From positions 1,920,001-1,984,000 of the forward strand of contig NZ_CP030941.1 of assembly GCF_036621415.1 (NCBI RefSeq): 64,000 nt of DNA, read 5' to 3'. A program made the translations under genes and the position numbers. The DNA comes from Nitratireductor thuwali. Its GTDB lineage: Bacteria > Pseudomonadota > Alphaproteobacteria > Rhizobiales > Rhizobiaceae. Numbering within the stretch: the first letter of the stretch is position 1; every line of letters starts with the position of its first letter. The notes under the pieces are model-generated. The model was not told the origin of the DNA. It did no database searches and saw only the letters and a list, made by a program, of their open reading frames with translations. Positions 36,971-47,172 of this stretch are shown piece by piece.

Positions 36971-39172
36971 TCAATTCATCGCCTTCAGCTGCCCCAGATT
37001 GACGAAGATCGTCTCGCCAGAGGAATCGTCGGTGCCGTCATTGTCGGTGACGAAGAAGGCGTTGCCCGCCGCGTCGATGGCGAAGCCCTCGATCTTGTCG
37101 ACCACGAAGCCGTTGGTGGCCTGGCGCATATCCTCGATGAGGTCGCGCTCCAGCGTCTTTTCCACCAAGGGCAGCTCGCCGCCCAGCGCCGCCGGTGCGA
37201 ACCCGTCCAGCGCGACGCTGTAGAGCCTCTTGATCCTGGCGGCGGCGCCGATCTGGTTGTCGCGCTCCACGATATGGAGCTTGCCGTCATGGGCGGTGAT
37301 CTCCGACAGGCCCACCCAGCCGGCCTCGCCCTTGTCGAGCGGATAACGCACGGCGGACCATTCGCCGCTCACCGGCTTGTAGGCCACGAGCTTCACCTGG
37401 CCGGCCGGATCGTCCTTCCATTCGCGCTGCATCGCCACGACCAGCATCTGATCGTCGCCCTCGCCGACCAGCGTGACGCCTTCCATGCCGAAGCGGATCT
37501 CCTGCGCCAGGAGTTCTGCGGGAAGGGCGACTTCCTGCCGGATCTCGCCCTTGCCGTCGACGCGATAGAGCGCGTGCGGCGTGAGCCGGTCGCTGCGGCC
37601 TTCGGACGCCAGCCAGAACCCGCCTTCACCGTCGCTCACGATGCCTTCGAGATCGAGCTTCTGCGCCGGCGCGCCGTCCCGCGTAACGACGATGCGGTCG
37701 GTGATCTCGGCCGGTTCGCTGGTCGCATCGATGACGAAAATCGCCGGGTGCGAACGGTAGAAGGAATCCGAAACGGCGTAGAGTTTGCCGGCCTGCGAAG
37801 GATCGGCGGCAAGGCCCGAAAGCGCACCCCAGCCGATCGGCGCTCCGTCCTTCATGACCGAGCGGATCGTCGGATAGGCGGCACGGCCCTCGCCGAGCGC
37901 GTAGACCATCACATGCGACCGCGCGCCGCCGTCTTCGACCAGATCCGCCTCATTGGCCGTCACCAGCAGATTGCGGCCGGGGATGGCAACCAGCCCTTCC
38001 GGACCGATGCCCGAGGGCAGAACCTGCACGAATTCCGGCGCATCGCCGGTATCGCGGTAGACAGCGATCAGCGAGGCGCGCTCCAGCGCCACGAAGATAT
38101 ATTGCGTGTCGCCGAAGCGCTTGACCTCAAGCCCTTCCGGTTCCGCGCCCTTGGCGTCGGAGCGCTTGTCGGGATAGTGGCCGGCCGTCGCCGCCCGGTG
38201 CTCAAGCTCCGCGCCCGAATCGAACAGCACCTCGCCCTGTTTCGAGAAAATCGTGAAGCCGCGCGAGCCGCCTTCGTAGTCGCCCTCATTGGCGGTCACG
38301 AGGCGGCCGTCATCGAGCCACTTCACCGCGTCGGGCTCGCGCCGCAGGCCGCCTGCCTGCTCAGTGAAGTCGAGCGCGCCGTCGTCGGACAGGTCGATGC
38401 CGGCAATGTCTGCCGAGCCCGCGGAGAAGTGGCTGACGATCTTGCCGCTTTCGGCCGAGACAATGGCGATATGGTTGTTTTCCTGCAGCGTGACGGCGAT
38501 CTCGCCGGCCTCGTTGAAGTCGACGAATTCGGGTTCGGGATCCTCGCCGGCGATCTCTGCGATCCCGGTCAGATCGACCGTCTTGACCGTATCGCAAACG
38601 GGCTCGCCATTATCCAACGCGAAGATCTGCAGGTTTCCCGCCGGCATCTGCGGAATGACGCCGTCGTTGAAATCCTCGTCGCGCTCGTTCTCGATGGCGA
38701 CGGCCAGATATTTCCCGTCCCTGCCGACGGCCACGGAATCGGGCTGTCCGGCAAGCGCGCAGGAGGCTGCCGCCGTCCTGGTTTCCAGGTCGATGACCAT
38801 GAGATTGCCCGAAGGCTCGGTGAATCTCGCCGATGTGTTGACCCCGGCAATGGCCTTGCCACCCGAAATCACCACGGAAGTGGGTTCGCCGTCGATCTTG
38901 AGGATGCCGCCGGCCTTCGGAGAGCGTGCATCGGAAATATCCACGAACCCGACCGCGCCCAGCGGGCTGTCGGAGTAGATCAGCAGCTTTCCATCCTCGC
39001 TGGCCGCGACGATCTCCGACGAGGTCTCGGTGGCGGCGTCGCTGCCGGCCGGCAGGTTCGCGGCCACCGGAAATGTCGCGATGCGGTTGAAAGCCATGTC
39101 GGCCGATGCCGGCATGGCCGTTGTAGCGGAAAGCGCCGCGGCAAGCGCGCCCGGAACCAGATACTTTCTCAT
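36971..39172 (-). CDS. Secreted phytase-like/esterase-like beta-propeller protein
   Basis: A 733-residue exported protein with a signal peptide (about 1-24, cleavage after MPASA). The N-terminal half is a choice-of-anchor-like beta-propeller (GFVDISDARSPKAGG, VIDLETRTAAASC, NEGDYEGGSRGF). The C-terminal half is the phytase-like domain seen in 'esterase-like activity of phytase' proteins: LEGIVSDGEGGFWLASEGR, FGMEGVTLVGEGD and KIEGFAIDAAGNAFFVTDNDG, with acidic metal-binding clusters. The substrate is unknown, and phosphate esters are a plausible guess. Both this gene and phoD encode exported putative phosphate enzymes, but they are 22 kb apart. Confidence 0.85.
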   Translation of the reverse strand: MRKYLVPGALAAALSATTAMPASADMAFNRIATFPVAANLPAGSDAATETSSEIVAASEDGKLLIYSDSPLGAVGFVDISDARSPKAGGILKIDGEPTSVVISGGKAIAGVNTSARFTEPSGNLMVIDLETRTAAASCALAGQPDSVAVGRDGKYLAVAIENERDEDFNDGVIPQMPAGNLQIFALDNGEPVCDTVKTVDLTGIAEIAGEDPEPEFVDFNEAGEIAVTLQENNHIAIVSAESGKIVSHFSAGSADIAGIDLSDDGALDFTEQAGGLRREPDAVKWLDDGRLVTANEGDYEGGSRGFTIFSKQGEVLFDSGAELEHRAATAGHYPDKRSDAKGAEPEGLEVKRFGDTQYIFVALERASLIAVYRDTGDAPEFVQVLPSGIGPEGLVAIPGRNLLVTANEADLVEDGGARSHVMVYALGEGRAAYPTIRSVMKDGAPIGWGALSGLAADPSQAGKLYAVSDSFYRSHPAIFVIDATSEPAEITDRIVVTRDGAPAQKLDLEGIVSDGEGGFWLASEGRSDRLTPHALYRVDGKGEIRQEVALPAELLAQEIRFGMEGVTLVGEGDDQMLVVAMQREWKDDPAGQVKLVAYKPVSGEWSAVRYPLDKGEAGWVGLSEITAHDGKLHIVERDNQIGAAARIKRLYSVALDGFAPAALGGELPLVEKTLERDLIEDMRQATNGFVVDKIEGFAIDAAGNAFFVTDNDGTDDSSGETIFVNLGQLKAMN

Positions 39173-39426
39173 CGTCGTCTCCCTCGCCTGAATGGAATGA
39201 GGCTTCTTGAAAGATCAGCATTTCAGGCGCGTGACGGATGCGTGACGCTTCGGTGACGGGGCTGTGGACGGCGGCCGGCCGGCCTCCCGCCGCCGATGAA
39301 AGACAGTGTTCCGGGTGCATTGCGATCGCGGGAAAATGTCGCTATATGTGCCCGTGATTTCCCCAAATTGGTGGCTTTGACCACCGCCCGCCCCTGGGAG
39401 GCGGGCGAAGAAGAGGATTCTATGCC

Positions 39427-40137
39427 ATGGCCAACGCACTACTCATGCCCAAGGCAACCGCCGTCTGGCTGGTCGACAACACCGCCCTGTCCTTCGAGCA
39501 GATCGCCGACTTCTGCCGGCTGCACCCGCTCGAAGTGGGGGCCATCGCCGATGGCGACGCGGCGCAGGGCATCAAGGGAATGGACCCGGTGATGACCGGC
39601 CAGCTCACCCGCGACGAAATCGCCAAGGGCGAGGCCGATCCCAACTACCGCCTGAAGCTTTCCGAGCCCAAGGTGCGCGTTCCCGAAACCAAGCGCAAGG
39701 GCCCGCGCTATACGCCACTTTCCAAGCGCCAGGACCGACCCAACGCCATTCTCTGGCTGGTGCGCAACCATCCTGAGCTGAAGGACGCGCAGATCTCGCG
39801 CCTCGTCGGCACGACCAAGTCGACCATCGAGCAGATCCGCAACCGCACGCACTGGAACTCGGCCAACCTCGTGCCGATGGACCCGGTGACGCTCGGCCTG
39901 TGCTCGCAGATCGACCTCGACATGGAGGTCCACCGCGCCGCCCGTTACGCCCCCCCGGCGGAAGCTGCCGGCGACACGCTGCTCCCTGCGTCCGAGACGG
40001 AAGGCCTGGATGTCGGCGACAACGCCGCCGAACAAGCGCCCGAGGACAAGGAACTGGACGCCGACGCCGTGTTCGCCAAGCTGTCCTCCCTGAAGCGCGG
40101 CGACGAAGAAGAAGACGAAGGCAGCGACAAGGAATAG
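39427..40137 (+). CDS. trcR: Cell-cycle transcriptional regulator TrcR (DUF1013)
   Basis: A 236-residue protein matching the DUF1013 family, whose Caulobacter member TrcR tracks with RNA polymerase and affects cell-cycle genes. The conserved N-terminal two thirds run [104 protein letters not shown] and include two helix-turn-helix-like regions. The C-terminal 70 residues are acidic and low complexity (EDEGSDKE). The start at 39427 has AGAGGA upstream. The leader shows a CCCGCCCCTGGGAGGCGGG hairpin. Confidence 0.92.
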   Translation: MANALLMPKATAVWLVDNTALSFEQIADFCRLHPLEVGAIADGDAAQGIKGMDPVMTGQLTRDEIAKGEADPNYRLKLSEPKVRVPETKRKGPRYTPLSKRQDRPNAILWLVRNHPELKDAQISRLVGTTKSTIEQIRNRTHWNSANLVPMDPVTLGLCSQIDLDMEVHRAARYAPPAEAAGDTLLPASETEGLDVGDNAAEQAPEDKELDADAVFAKLSSLKRGDEEEDEGSDKE

Positions 40138-40160
40138 GCTGCGCCGGGGCAAGCTGCACG

Positions 40161-40199
40161 GTCGTCATCCCGGAAGCCCGGAGCGCTATCCGGGACGAC
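40161..40199. terminator. Bidirectional terminator between trcR and purH
   Basis: GTCGTCATCCCGGA and TCCGGGACGAC pair with one small bulge around AGCCCGGAGCGCTA, between two convergent genes. On the + strand it is followed by TTT. The sequence resembles a widespread rhizobial palindrome often found after genes. Confidence 0.55.
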
Positions 40200-40227
40200 T
40201 TTGCAGCGCGTCGTGGAGAACGGCCGA

Positions 40228-41841
40228 TCAGTGCCGGAAATGGCGCATTCCCGTCACCACCATGGCGATGTCGTTCTCGTCGGCGGCGGCGATCACCTCG
40301 TCGTCGCGCATCGAGCCGCCGGGCTGGATGACCGCCGTCGCGCCGGCCTCGACCGCCGAAAGCAGGCCGTCGGCGAAGGGGAAGAAGGCATCGGAGGCGA
40401 CGACGGAGCCCTTGGTCAGCGGCTCGCCGCCGGCCTGGGCGGCGGCGTCCTCCGCCTTGCGGGCGGCGATGCGGGCCGAATCGACCCGGCTCATCTGTCC
40501 GGCGCCGATGCCGACCGTCGCCAGGTCGCGCGCATAGACGATGGCGTTGGACTTGACATGCTTGGCCACGCGGAAGGCAAAGCGCAGATCGGCCATTTCG
40601 CGGTCGGAAGGCGCCCGTTGCGTCACCACCTTCAGATCGAGATCGTCCACCACGCCGCTGTCGCGGGACTGGACGAGCAGGCCGCCGGCAACGGTCTTGG
40701 CGGTCAGGCCGGGCGCGCGGGGGTCGGCAACGCCGCCGGTCAGGAGCAGGCGCAGGTTCTTCTTGGCGGCGATCAGCGCCAGCGCTTCCTCGCTGGCGTC
40801 CGGCGCGATGATGACCTCGGTGAATATCTTGACCATTTCCGCCGCCGCGTCCGCGTCCAGCGTCCGGTTCAGCGCTATGATGCCGCCGAAGGCCGAAACG
40901 GGGTCGCAGGCAAGCGCCCGGCGATAGGCATCGGCCAGATCGGCGCTTGTCGCCACGCCGCATGGGTTGGCATGCTTGATGATGGCGACGGCGGCGCTTT
41001 TCGCCGGATCGAACTCGCTGACGAGCTCGAAGGCGGCATCGGTGTCGTTGATGTTGTTGTAGGAAAGCTGCTTGCCCTGGACCTGCCGGGCATTGGCCAC
41101 GCCCGGCCGCTTGTCGCCCGTGACGTAGAAGCCGGCCGTCTGGTGCGGATTCTCCCCATAGCGCATCACCTCCTTGAGCCTGCCGCCGAAACCGCGCCAT
41201 TCCGGCTGGGCGAGATCGAGGCTCTCGGCAAACCATTGCGAGATCGCCGCATCATAGGCGGATGTGCGGGCATAGGCCTTGGCCGCCAGCTCCTGGCGCA
41301 GGCGGTAGGTCAGGCTGCCGTCGTTCTCGTTCAGCGCGGCCAGCACCCTGGCATAGTCCCCGGGGTCGGTGACGACGGCCACATAGGCATGGTTCTTGGC
41401 CGCCGCCCGCAGCATGGCCGGCCCGCCGATGTCGATATTCTCCACGGTCGAGGGATAATCGCCGCCGCCGAAACGGACCTCCTCGAACGGATAGAGATTG
41501 ATGACGACGAGGTCGATCGGCCTGATGTCGTGCGCTTCCATCGCCGCCCGATGCTCTTCGTCGTCACGTATCGCCAGGAGACCGCCATGCACGGAGGGGT
41601 GCAGGGTCTTGACCCGGCCGTCCATGATCTCGGGAAAGCCCGTCAGGTCGGAGACGTCGCGGACGGCAAGCCCCGCGCCGGCGATCGCCGCGGAAGTGCC
41701 GCCGGTGGAGACGAGCTCGACGCCTTTGGCGGACAACGCCCGTGCGAAATCGACGATGCCCGCCTTGTCGGAAACCGACAGCAGCGCGCGGCGCACCGGC
41801 ACGCGATCGGGGGCGGGAACTTTCTTCGACGAGACGGTCAT
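40228..41841 (-). CDS. purH: Bifunctional AICAR transformylase/IMP cyclohydrolase PurH
   Basis: The last two steps of IMP synthesis. The 537-residue frame from the ATG at 41841 has the MGS-like cyclohydrolase N-terminus ([54 protein letters not shown]) and the AICARFT domain ([33 protein letters not shown]), ending in [32 protein letters not shown]. The Met at 41910 only adds non-family residues. Confidence 0.97.
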   Translation of the reverse strand: MTVSSKKVPAPDRVPVRRALLSVSDKAGIVDFARALSAKGVELVSTGGTSAAIAGAGLAVRDVSDLTGFPEIMDGRVKTLHPSVHGGLLAIRDDEEHRAAMEAHDIRPIDLVVINLYPFEEVRFGGGDYPSTVENIDIGGPAMLRAAAKNHAYVAVVTDPGDYARVLAALNENDGSLTYRLRQELAAKAYARTSAYDAAISQWFAESLDLAQPEWRGFGGRLKEVMRYGENPHQTAGFYVTGDKRPGVANARQVQGKQLSYNNINDTDAAFELVSEFDPAKSAAVAIIKHANPCGVATSADLADAYRRALACDPVSAFGGIIALNRTLDADAAAEMVKIFTEVIIAPDASEEALALIAAKKNLRLLLTGGVADPRAPGLTAKTVAGGLLVQSRDSGVVDDLDLKVVTQRAPSDREMADLRFAFRVAKHVKSNAIVYARDLATVGIGAGQMSRVDSARIAARKAEDAAAQAGGEPLTKGSVVASDAFFPFADGLLSAVEAGATAVIQPGGSMRDDEVIAAADENDIAMVVTGMRHFRH

Positions 41842-41950
41842 GAAAAGGGCTACTCCGTGGCTGGCGGCGACATGCGGGCAGTCTTTACGGTGCTTTTCGT
41901 CCGCGCTCAACCGCGCAAGGCGCGCGGGCGCCTGCTATTCGGGAAAAGCG

Positions 41951-42037
41951 GTCTACGGCATCGGCCCGAAAATCGGAATCGAACTTCGGAAAGCCCGATG
42001 TGGAGCGTGCAGCGTCCAAATGGACGCACGGCGCTCT
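41951..42037. repeat. Dispersed mosaic intergenic repeat (family A copy 3)
   Basis: GGCATCGGCCCGAAAATCGG, AATCGAACTTCGGAAAGC, CCGATGTGGAGCGTGCAGCG and CAAATGGACGCACGGCGCTCT match the other family A copies, with more divergence in the middle. It sits in the 199-bp gap between purH and the heparinase gene, ending 3 bp before the latter's stop. Confidence 0.75.
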
Positions 42038-42040
42038 CGT

Positions 42041-43753
42041 TCAGGCGGTGCCGGCAATCGCGTTGGTGCGCAGGAAGTGCCAGCGGATCTCCGGCGTCTC
42101 GGCCGGCTGGATGTGCAGGACGATCTGCCGGCTGCGGCACGGACCCGCTATGGCCGCGAAGAAGATCGATTCCTCGACCACCGCCATGCAGCCCTCGCAC
42201 GAAAAGAGCCAGGTATCGGTGTTGTCGCCGGTGAGGATGAGCCGGTCTTCATCGTCCCGGTAGAGTTCTATGTCGGGATGGATGTGAAAGCGCAGGGCGG
42301 CGGTGTGTCCGGGGGCGGGGACCGACCCGTTCGGGCGGTGAAAGCGGTCGGCTCCTTGCAGCAGGTTGCCGCCCTGCAGCAGCGCCAGCTCCCTTTCGTG
42401 AATGATGCCGAACCGGCTGGCATAGCCGTCATGGCTGGCGACGAATGCATGTACGCCCTCGGCGTCGCTGCGGCGGCACTGCACGTCGCGCGGGCCGGCG
42501 ATCAGCGGCGTCCCCACCCAGTCGTCCCAGCCGGGCGGCAGCGCAAACCGCGCTTGCGAGGTATCGTCCACCGTCGCCGTCGAGTGTGCGGCCGTGGCGC
42601 GGGCGAGCGGCCGGAACGCCTCGGCGCCGAAACTGTCGACCCCGCAATTGACGATGAACTGGTGCCGCCCCGACGACATCTCGAAGGACAGGCAGCCGGC
42701 ATGGGCCATATAGGACAGTTCGGGCACGGGAGGTGCCGCCGTGTCGGCCAGCACCGTCGTATCGCCGAGCGCGAGGCGGTCATAGCCCGAGTGCGGCGCA
42801 TGCAGAAGGGCCGCCCCGCCGGTATCGTCGTGGCGCAGGATGGCGGCGACGCGGTCGTGGATGGTGACGCCCATGCCGTTGAAGCGCGCCAGGCTGCCAT
42901 CCCGATGACGGAAGAAGCGCAAGGCCGGCAGCATGCGCTCGACGGCGCCGACGAGCTGATCGGGCGGCGGCTCCGCCTGGTTGGCGTAGGTCTGGCGCAG
43001 CGGCAGAAGGTCGGCAAGAAGCTCCATCACGGCGCGCGGGTTGCGCGAGATGTGGCCGCCGTCAGGCAGGATCTGGCGTTCCAGCTCGGCGCTCAGATGC
43101 CGGGTGGCGGCGCGCAGGGCGGAAACCGAGGTGGGCAGGGAGAGCGCGGCAAAGGCGAGCGCCACGCGGGCGCGCAGCTTTTCCTCGCCGTCCGGCATTT
43201 CCGCCGCTACCGAGCGCAGATAGCGCACCTGGATCGCGAGCATCTTGAGATACTGCCGATAGAAGGCAAGGTCCGCCCCCTGGAGCACCACGGCCGAATG
43301 CTGCAGCCAGGCGATGATCCGGCGCGCCGTGACGCCGGGCGTCCAGGCATAGCCCGAGATGCGCTTGCCGTGGGCGGCGATCCAGTCGGCCACGAGGGCC
43401 CGGGCATTGGCCGAAGCCAGCTCCGAATGGGCGGCGTTGAGATGGCGCAGCCAGCGAAAGCCGTGCAGACCCTCGAGCCAGCCCTGGTGGCGTATCTGCA
43501 GGTTGAACGGCGACTGCCCGCCCGTTTCCACCAGATGGCCCGAAAGCAGGAACCTGCCGTGATAGATCTCGCGGGCGATCTCGGGATCGGCCAGGCGCAG
43601 GTCCGGCGGGGCGATCAAAAGGCGCTCGGGCGTGCGGCCGGAATAGCGCCAGCGATAGGCGGGGCCCGCGCGCAGACGCCGGCGCAAGCGCCGCCACGCC
43701 TGGCGTGCCGCAAGGCCCCAAAGCTGAGGAGCTTGGCTCCCGATACCGTCCAC
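42041..43753 (-). CDS. Heparinase II/III family protein
   Basis: A 570-residue protein of the heparinase II/III polysaccharide-lyase superfamily. The N-terminal alpha/alpha toroid has GRFLLSGH, HGFRWLRHL, WTPGVTARRIIAWLQH and EMPDGEEKLRARVALAFAALS. The conserved middle ILPDGGHISRNPRAVMELLADLLPLRQTY precedes the beta-sandwich (SYMAHAGCLSFEMSSGRHQFIVNCG, STATVDDTSQARF). There is no obvious signal peptide. In rhizobia it sits between rsmB and purH as here. The physiological polymer is unknown. The ATG at 43753 may not be the true start, since residues 1-20 look atypical. Confidence 0.88.
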   Translation of the reverse strand: MDGIGSQAPQLWGLAARQAWRRLRRRLRAGPAYRWRYSGRTPERLLIAPPDLRLADPEIAREIYHGRFLLSGHLVETGGQSPFNLQIRHQGWLEGLHGFRWLRHLNAAHSELASANARALVADWIAAHGKRISGYAWTPGVTARRIIAWLQHSAVVLQGADLAFYRQYLKMLAIQVRYLRSVAAEMPDGEEKLRARVALAFAALSLPTSVSALRAATRHLSAELERQILPDGGHISRNPRAVMELLADLLPLRQTYANQAEPPPDQLVGAVERMLPALRFFRHRDGSLARFNGMGVTIHDRVAAILRHDDTGGAALLHAPHSGYDRLALGDTTVLADTAAPPVPELSYMAHAGCLSFEMSSGRHQFIVNCGVDSFGAEAFRPLARATAAHSTATVDDTSQARFALPPGWDDWVGTPLIAGPRDVQCRRSDAEGVHAFVASHDGYASRFGIIHERELALLQGGNLLQGADRFHRPNGSVPAPGHTAALRFHIHPDIELYRDDEDRLILTGDNTDTWLFSCEGCMAVVEESIFFAAIAGPCRSRQIVLHIQPAETPEIRWHFLRTNAIAGTA

Positions 43754-43840
43754 TTATCGCACCTGTTGTTTCGATTTGCCCCGCACCCCGACAAAGACTC
43801 TAAATGATTCAAGCATTTGTGCGAAGGACAAATCTATGGG

Positions 43841-45208
43841 TCAGAGGCGCTTGAGGCGGGCCGCGAAGAAGCCGTCCACATCGTGAAGCGACATGGCGTC
43901 CTCGCCGCCGGTTTCCGGCGTGGTGCGCAGATGGCCTTCGGCGGTGACGAACCGCTCCGCTCCCGGGATCTCCTCCGGCGCGATCGGCGACAGGACGAGG
44001 TCCTGCCGCGCCGCGAGCAGGGCGGCGACGAGTTGTTCGCCCTCGGCGGGGTCGAGCGAACAGTTGGAAAAGACAAGGGTGCCGCCAGGCTTCACCCATC
44101 CGGCCGCCTGCTCGGCAAGGCGCCGCTGGAGTTCGGCGAGCCGGGCGATGTCTTCCGGCGTCTTGGTCCAGGGAACGTCGGGATGGCGCCGCACCGTGCC
44201 GGTGGAAGAGCAGGGGGCATCGAGCAGGATCGCGTCGAAAAGGCGCGGCGGCTGCCACTGCATAAGATCGGCCTGCACGATCTCCGCCGTCAGGCCGAGG
44301 CGTTCGAGATTGCCGGCCAGCCGCTTGAGGCGGTTCGCCGACTGATCGACGGCGGTGACCCTGGCGCCGGCCTGGGCAAGCTGCGCCGTCTTGCCGCCGG
44401 GCGCCGCGCACAGATCGGCCACATCGAGGTTCTCGATATTGCCCAACAGGCGGGCGGGCAGGGCCGCGGCGGCATCCTGCACCCACCATGCGCCCTCCTC
44501 AAAGCCGGGCAGCGCCGTCACCGCGTCCGGCAGCCTGTCGAGACGCACGGAGCCGCCGGGCAGCACGCGGCCGCCCAGCAGTCCGGCCCATTTTCCGGCA
44601 TCGGATTTGACGGTGAAATCGACCGGCGCTTCCAGCCGGTGCGCAGCCAGAATGGCCCCGGCGCGCTCGGTTCCGTAGGCGGCTTGCAGCCGCGCGTCAA
44701 ACCATTTCGGCGCATCGCGCGTTGCGGCAAGCGCAGCCGGCAGCGACCTTTCCTTGCGGCGGGCAAGATTGCGCAGCACGCCGTTCACCAGCGCGGAAAA
44801 CCGGCGGGTGCGCGGGTCGTCCTTGGCCTGGGCGACGGCAAGGTCGACGGCGGCGCTGTCGGGCACGTCGAGGAACAGGATCTGCGCCGCGCCGACATGC
44901 AGGACATGCGACAGCGCGTGGGCATTGGCCGGCAGCGGCCGCTCCAGCCGGCTTTCGATAAGGCTTGCAATCGTGTTGCGGTGGCGCAGGGCGCTTACCA
45001 GGATGGCCCGCACGAGGGCCCGGTCCCGCGGCTCCAGCGCCAGATATTGCGGATGGCCGTGCTCGTTGTCGGTCAGCGCGTCGAGCGAGGTGCGGGTGTC
45101 GATCACCGCCGACAGAAGCCGGGCCGCCGTCTTGCGGGCGGCCAGGCCTGGCTTGTCGTCATCCGCCGCCGGTCTTCTGTGCGGTTTGGATCCCGTCCTG
45201 GCCCTCAC
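43841..45208 (-). CDS. rsmB: 16S rRNA (cytosine-967-C5)-methyltransferase RsmB
   Basis: An RNA m5C methyltransferase. A NusB-like RNA-binding domain (about 20-150: [23 protein letters not shown]...[12 protein letters not shown]) precedes the catalytic domain. SAM motif I is [25 protein letters not shown], motif [17 protein letters not shown], and the nucleophile Cys is in [14 protein letters not shown]. The start is GTG at 45208, overlapping the htpX stop (GTGA), giving 455 residues. A longer ATG frame from 45298 is the shadow of the htpX tail. Confidence 0.95.
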   Translation of the reverse strand: MRARTGSKPHRRPAADDDKPGLAARKTAARLLSAVIDTRTSLDALTDNEHGHPQYLALEPRDRALVRAILVSALRHRNTIASLIESRLERPLPANAHALSHVLHVGAAQILFLDVPDSAAVDLAVAQAKDDPRTRRFSALVNGVLRNLARRKERSLPAALAATRDAPKWFDARLQAAYGTERAGAILAAHRLEAPVDFTVKSDAGKWAGLLGGRVLPGGSVRLDRLPDAVTALPGFEEGAWWVQDAAAALPARLLGNIENLDVADLCAAPGGKTAQLAQAGARVTAVDQSANRLKRLAGNLERLGLTAEIVQADLMQWQPPRLFDAILLDAPCSSTGTVRRHPDVPWTKTPEDIARLAELQRRLAEQAAGWVKPGGTLVFSNCSLDPAEGEQLVAALLAARQDLVLSPIAPEEIPGAERFVTAEGHLRTTPETGGEDAMSLHDVDGFFAARLKRL

Positions 45209-46179
45209 GACCAGGGGCCTTTGCGGCCGCGATCCGCGCCGGCGCGGCCCCACGGGGCCGGCGCCTGCTGCCTCGGGCGGCCGGCCCGGGTGCCCCACGG
45301 CCCTTGGCCGCCCGGCGGCTGGGCCGCCGGAGAAGCGCCCGCGGCGGCCATTGCCTGCAGGGCGGCGATACGGTTGTCCGTATCAGGATGCGTGGAGAAG
45401 AGGCTGTCCATCCTCTGCCCCGACAGCGGGTTGATGATGAACATATGCGCCGTCGCCGGGTTGCGCTCCGCATCCGGGTTGACCACCTGCTTGGCGCTCC
45501 GGGCGATCTTGTTCAGCGCGGAGGCCAGCCAGAGCGGATTGCCGCAGATCTCGGCGCCGCGCTTGTCGGCCGAATACTCGCGGGTGCGGCTGATGGCCAT
45601 CTGCACCAGCATGGCGGCGAAGGGCGCGACGATCATGGCGACGAGGATGCCGATAAAGCCGAAGGGATTGTTGTTGCTGCGCCCGCCGCCGAAGAACAGC
45701 GCGAAATTGCCGAGCATGGAGATCGCGCCGGCCAGCGTGGCGGTGATGGTCATCGTCAGCGTGTCGCGGTTCTGCACATGGGCCAGTTCGTGCGCCATCA
45801 CGCCGGCAACCTCTTCAGGCGAAAGCCGCTCCAAAAGCCCGGTCGTCGCCGCGACCGCCGCGTTCTGCGGGTTGCGCCCGGTGGCAAAGGCGTTCGGCTG
45901 GGGGTTCTGGATGAGATAGACACGCGGCATGGGCAGCCCGGCCTTGGCAGCCAGACTGCGCACGATGCCGTAATATTCGGGCGCGCTGCGCTCGTCCACC
46001 TCCACGGCGTGGTGCATGCGCAGCACCATCTTGTCGGCGTTCCAATAGCTGAAAAGGTTCATCCCGGCAGCGATGACAAAGGCGATCATCATGCCGCCTG
46101 CGCCGCCCAGCATGTAGCCCACGCCCATGAAGAGCGCGGTCATCAAGGCCAAAAGCATGGCCGTGCGGATCATGTTCAT
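45205..46179 (-). CDS. htpX: Membrane zinc metalloprotease HtpX
   Basis: An inner-membrane M48B protease for quality control of misfolded membrane proteins. The 324 residues begin with two transmembrane helices ([36 protein letters not shown]) followed by SDKMVL-like [10 protein letters not shown]. The zinc motif HELAH is at about residue 128, with the distal Glu in [15 protein letters not shown]. The C-terminus (from about 285) is a Pro/Gly/Gln-rich tail that is longer than in E. coli. Coupled to rsmB. Confidence 0.96.
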   Translation of the reverse strand: MNMIRTAMLLALMTALFMGVGYMLGGAGGMMIAFVIAAGMNLFSYWNADKMVLRMHHAVEVDERSAPEYYGIVRSLAAKAGLPMPRVYLIQNPQPNAFATGRNPQNAAVAATTGLLERLSPEEVAGVMAHELAHVQNRDTLTMTITATLAGAISMLGNFALFFGGGRSNNNPFGFIGILVAMIVAPFAAMLVQMAISRTREYSADKRGAEICGNPLWLASALNKIARSAKQVVNPDAERNPATAHMFIINPLSGQRMDSLFSTHPDTDNRIAALQAMAAAGASPAAQPPGGQGPWGTRAGRPRQQAPAPWGRAGADRGRKGPWS

Positions 46180-46288
46180 CTTCGTCTTTCCCTGTCAGGC
46201 CGGTCGCGGACCGGGCTTTACTGGGCTATATGATGGGAAGGCGGAATTGCATATTCAATAATGGCCCCATCGGCCCCGGAGTGGCAAA

Positions 46289-46501
46289 TTGAGCACGAGA
46301 TCCACGTCGAACGATCAGGAAAAGCCGGCGCATGGCCGGAGCGATCTTCCCGCAGCCGCGCGCCGGGCGCTGGCCGAGGCGGAAGCCCGCCGGCAGGCGG
46401 CGAAAGCCGCCGAGCCGCCGCGCGAGATCGGCGGACGCAAGGGCCCAGACCCGGCCCGCTATGGCGATTGGGAAGTAAAGGGCATCGCGACGGATTTCTG
46501 A
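46289..46501 (+). CDS. DUF1674/SDHAF4-like succinate dehydrogenase assembly factor
   Basis: A 70-residue protein. The C-terminus EIGGRKGPDPARYGDWEVKGIATDF is the diagnostic DUF1674 block, homologous to mitochondrial SDHAF4, which helps mature flavinylated SdhA. The N-terminal half is charged and probably disordered. The start is the ATG at 46289. It is divergent from htpX. Confidence 0.9.
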   Translation: MSTRSTSNDQEKPAHGRSDLPAAARRALAEAEARRQAAKAAEPPREIGGRKGPDPARYGDWEVKGIATDF

Positions 46502-46562
46502 CGCTGCGCCGCATTTTGCGGGCGAGAACCGGCTTCCACCTTTCCTGGACCTGCTCGAACAG
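46502..46562. repeat. Mosaic repeat fragment (shared tail module)
   Basis: CGCATTTTGCGGGCGAGAACCGGCTTCCACCTTTCCTGGAC matches the tail of the family C repeat (30530-30563) and, inverted, the right part of the repeat at 8908-8950. Confidence 0.6.
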
Positions 46563-46603
46563 ACCAGGTTGCGGAAAATGCGGGATAGGAATATGTTCCT
46601 GAA

Positions 46604-47074
46604 ATGTTCCGATTCCGCACCTTCGTCCTGCCGATCCTTGCCGCCGCCTTCTCCGGCGGCCTCGCGCATGCGGACGATGCGGTGGTCGGCGGGCCGGTGG
46701 CGGCGCAGGTCCTGCGCGTCATCGACGGCGACACCTTCGTCGCCGAAGCCCTGATCTGGCCGAGGCAGAAGATAACGGTCAATGTGCGCCTGCGCGGCAT
46801 CGACGCGCCCGAGATCAGGAGCCGATGCCCGGCGGAGAAGACGGCAGGGCTCGAGGCAAGGGAGGCGCTGGCGGCACTGGTCCGCCCGCAAGGCATCACG
46901 ATCAGCAATATCGGCGGCGGCAAATATTACGGCCGCGTGATGGCCGACGCCCACACGGCCGAAGGCCTCGACATCGCCGAGACTCTGCTACGGCAGCGGC
47001 TGGTGCGTGCCTATGACGGCGGCAGGCGCGAACGCGATTGCGATGCGCTCGCGCTGAACGAGAATGGCGGGTAG
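46604..47074 (+). CDS. Secreted thermonuclease-like (SNase) protein
   Basis: A 156-residue exported nuclease-fold protein. A signal peptide (about 1-23, cleavage after LAHA) precedes the SNase domain: VLRVIDGDTFVAEA, then VRLRGIDAPEIRSRCPAEK (calcium and Arg site), and YGRVMADA. The final segment LVRAYDGGRRERDC is a typical ending. Metal-dependent hydrolysis of nucleic acids is expected from the family. It is the last ordinary gene before the accessory segment. Confidence 0.88.
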   Translation: MFRFRTFVLPILAAAFSGGLAHADDAVVGGPVAAQVLRVIDGDTFVAEALIWPRQKITVNVRLRGIDAPEIRSRCPAEKTAGLEAREALAALVRPQGITISNIGGGKYYGRVMADAHTAEGLDIAETLLRQRLVRAYDGGRRERDCDALALNENGG

Positions 47075-47172
47075 ATCAGAAGGAGTCCTGCCCGGCTCTG
47101 CACCCTCGCGCCGTCAACTCTGAGCGAGGTGGTTCGTCCTTATGTAGCAAAAGCACCAACTCAGCGCACGCG

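Noticed and set aside
37274-39256. A 660-codon + strand frame
   Set aside because: Antisense shadow of the phytase-like gene, whose minus-strand frame has a signal peptide and conserved blocks.
43841-45298. rsmB starting at an ATG at 45298
   Set aside because: That would overlap the htpX tail by 94 bases with non-family sequence; GTG at 45208 gives the normal overlap and length.
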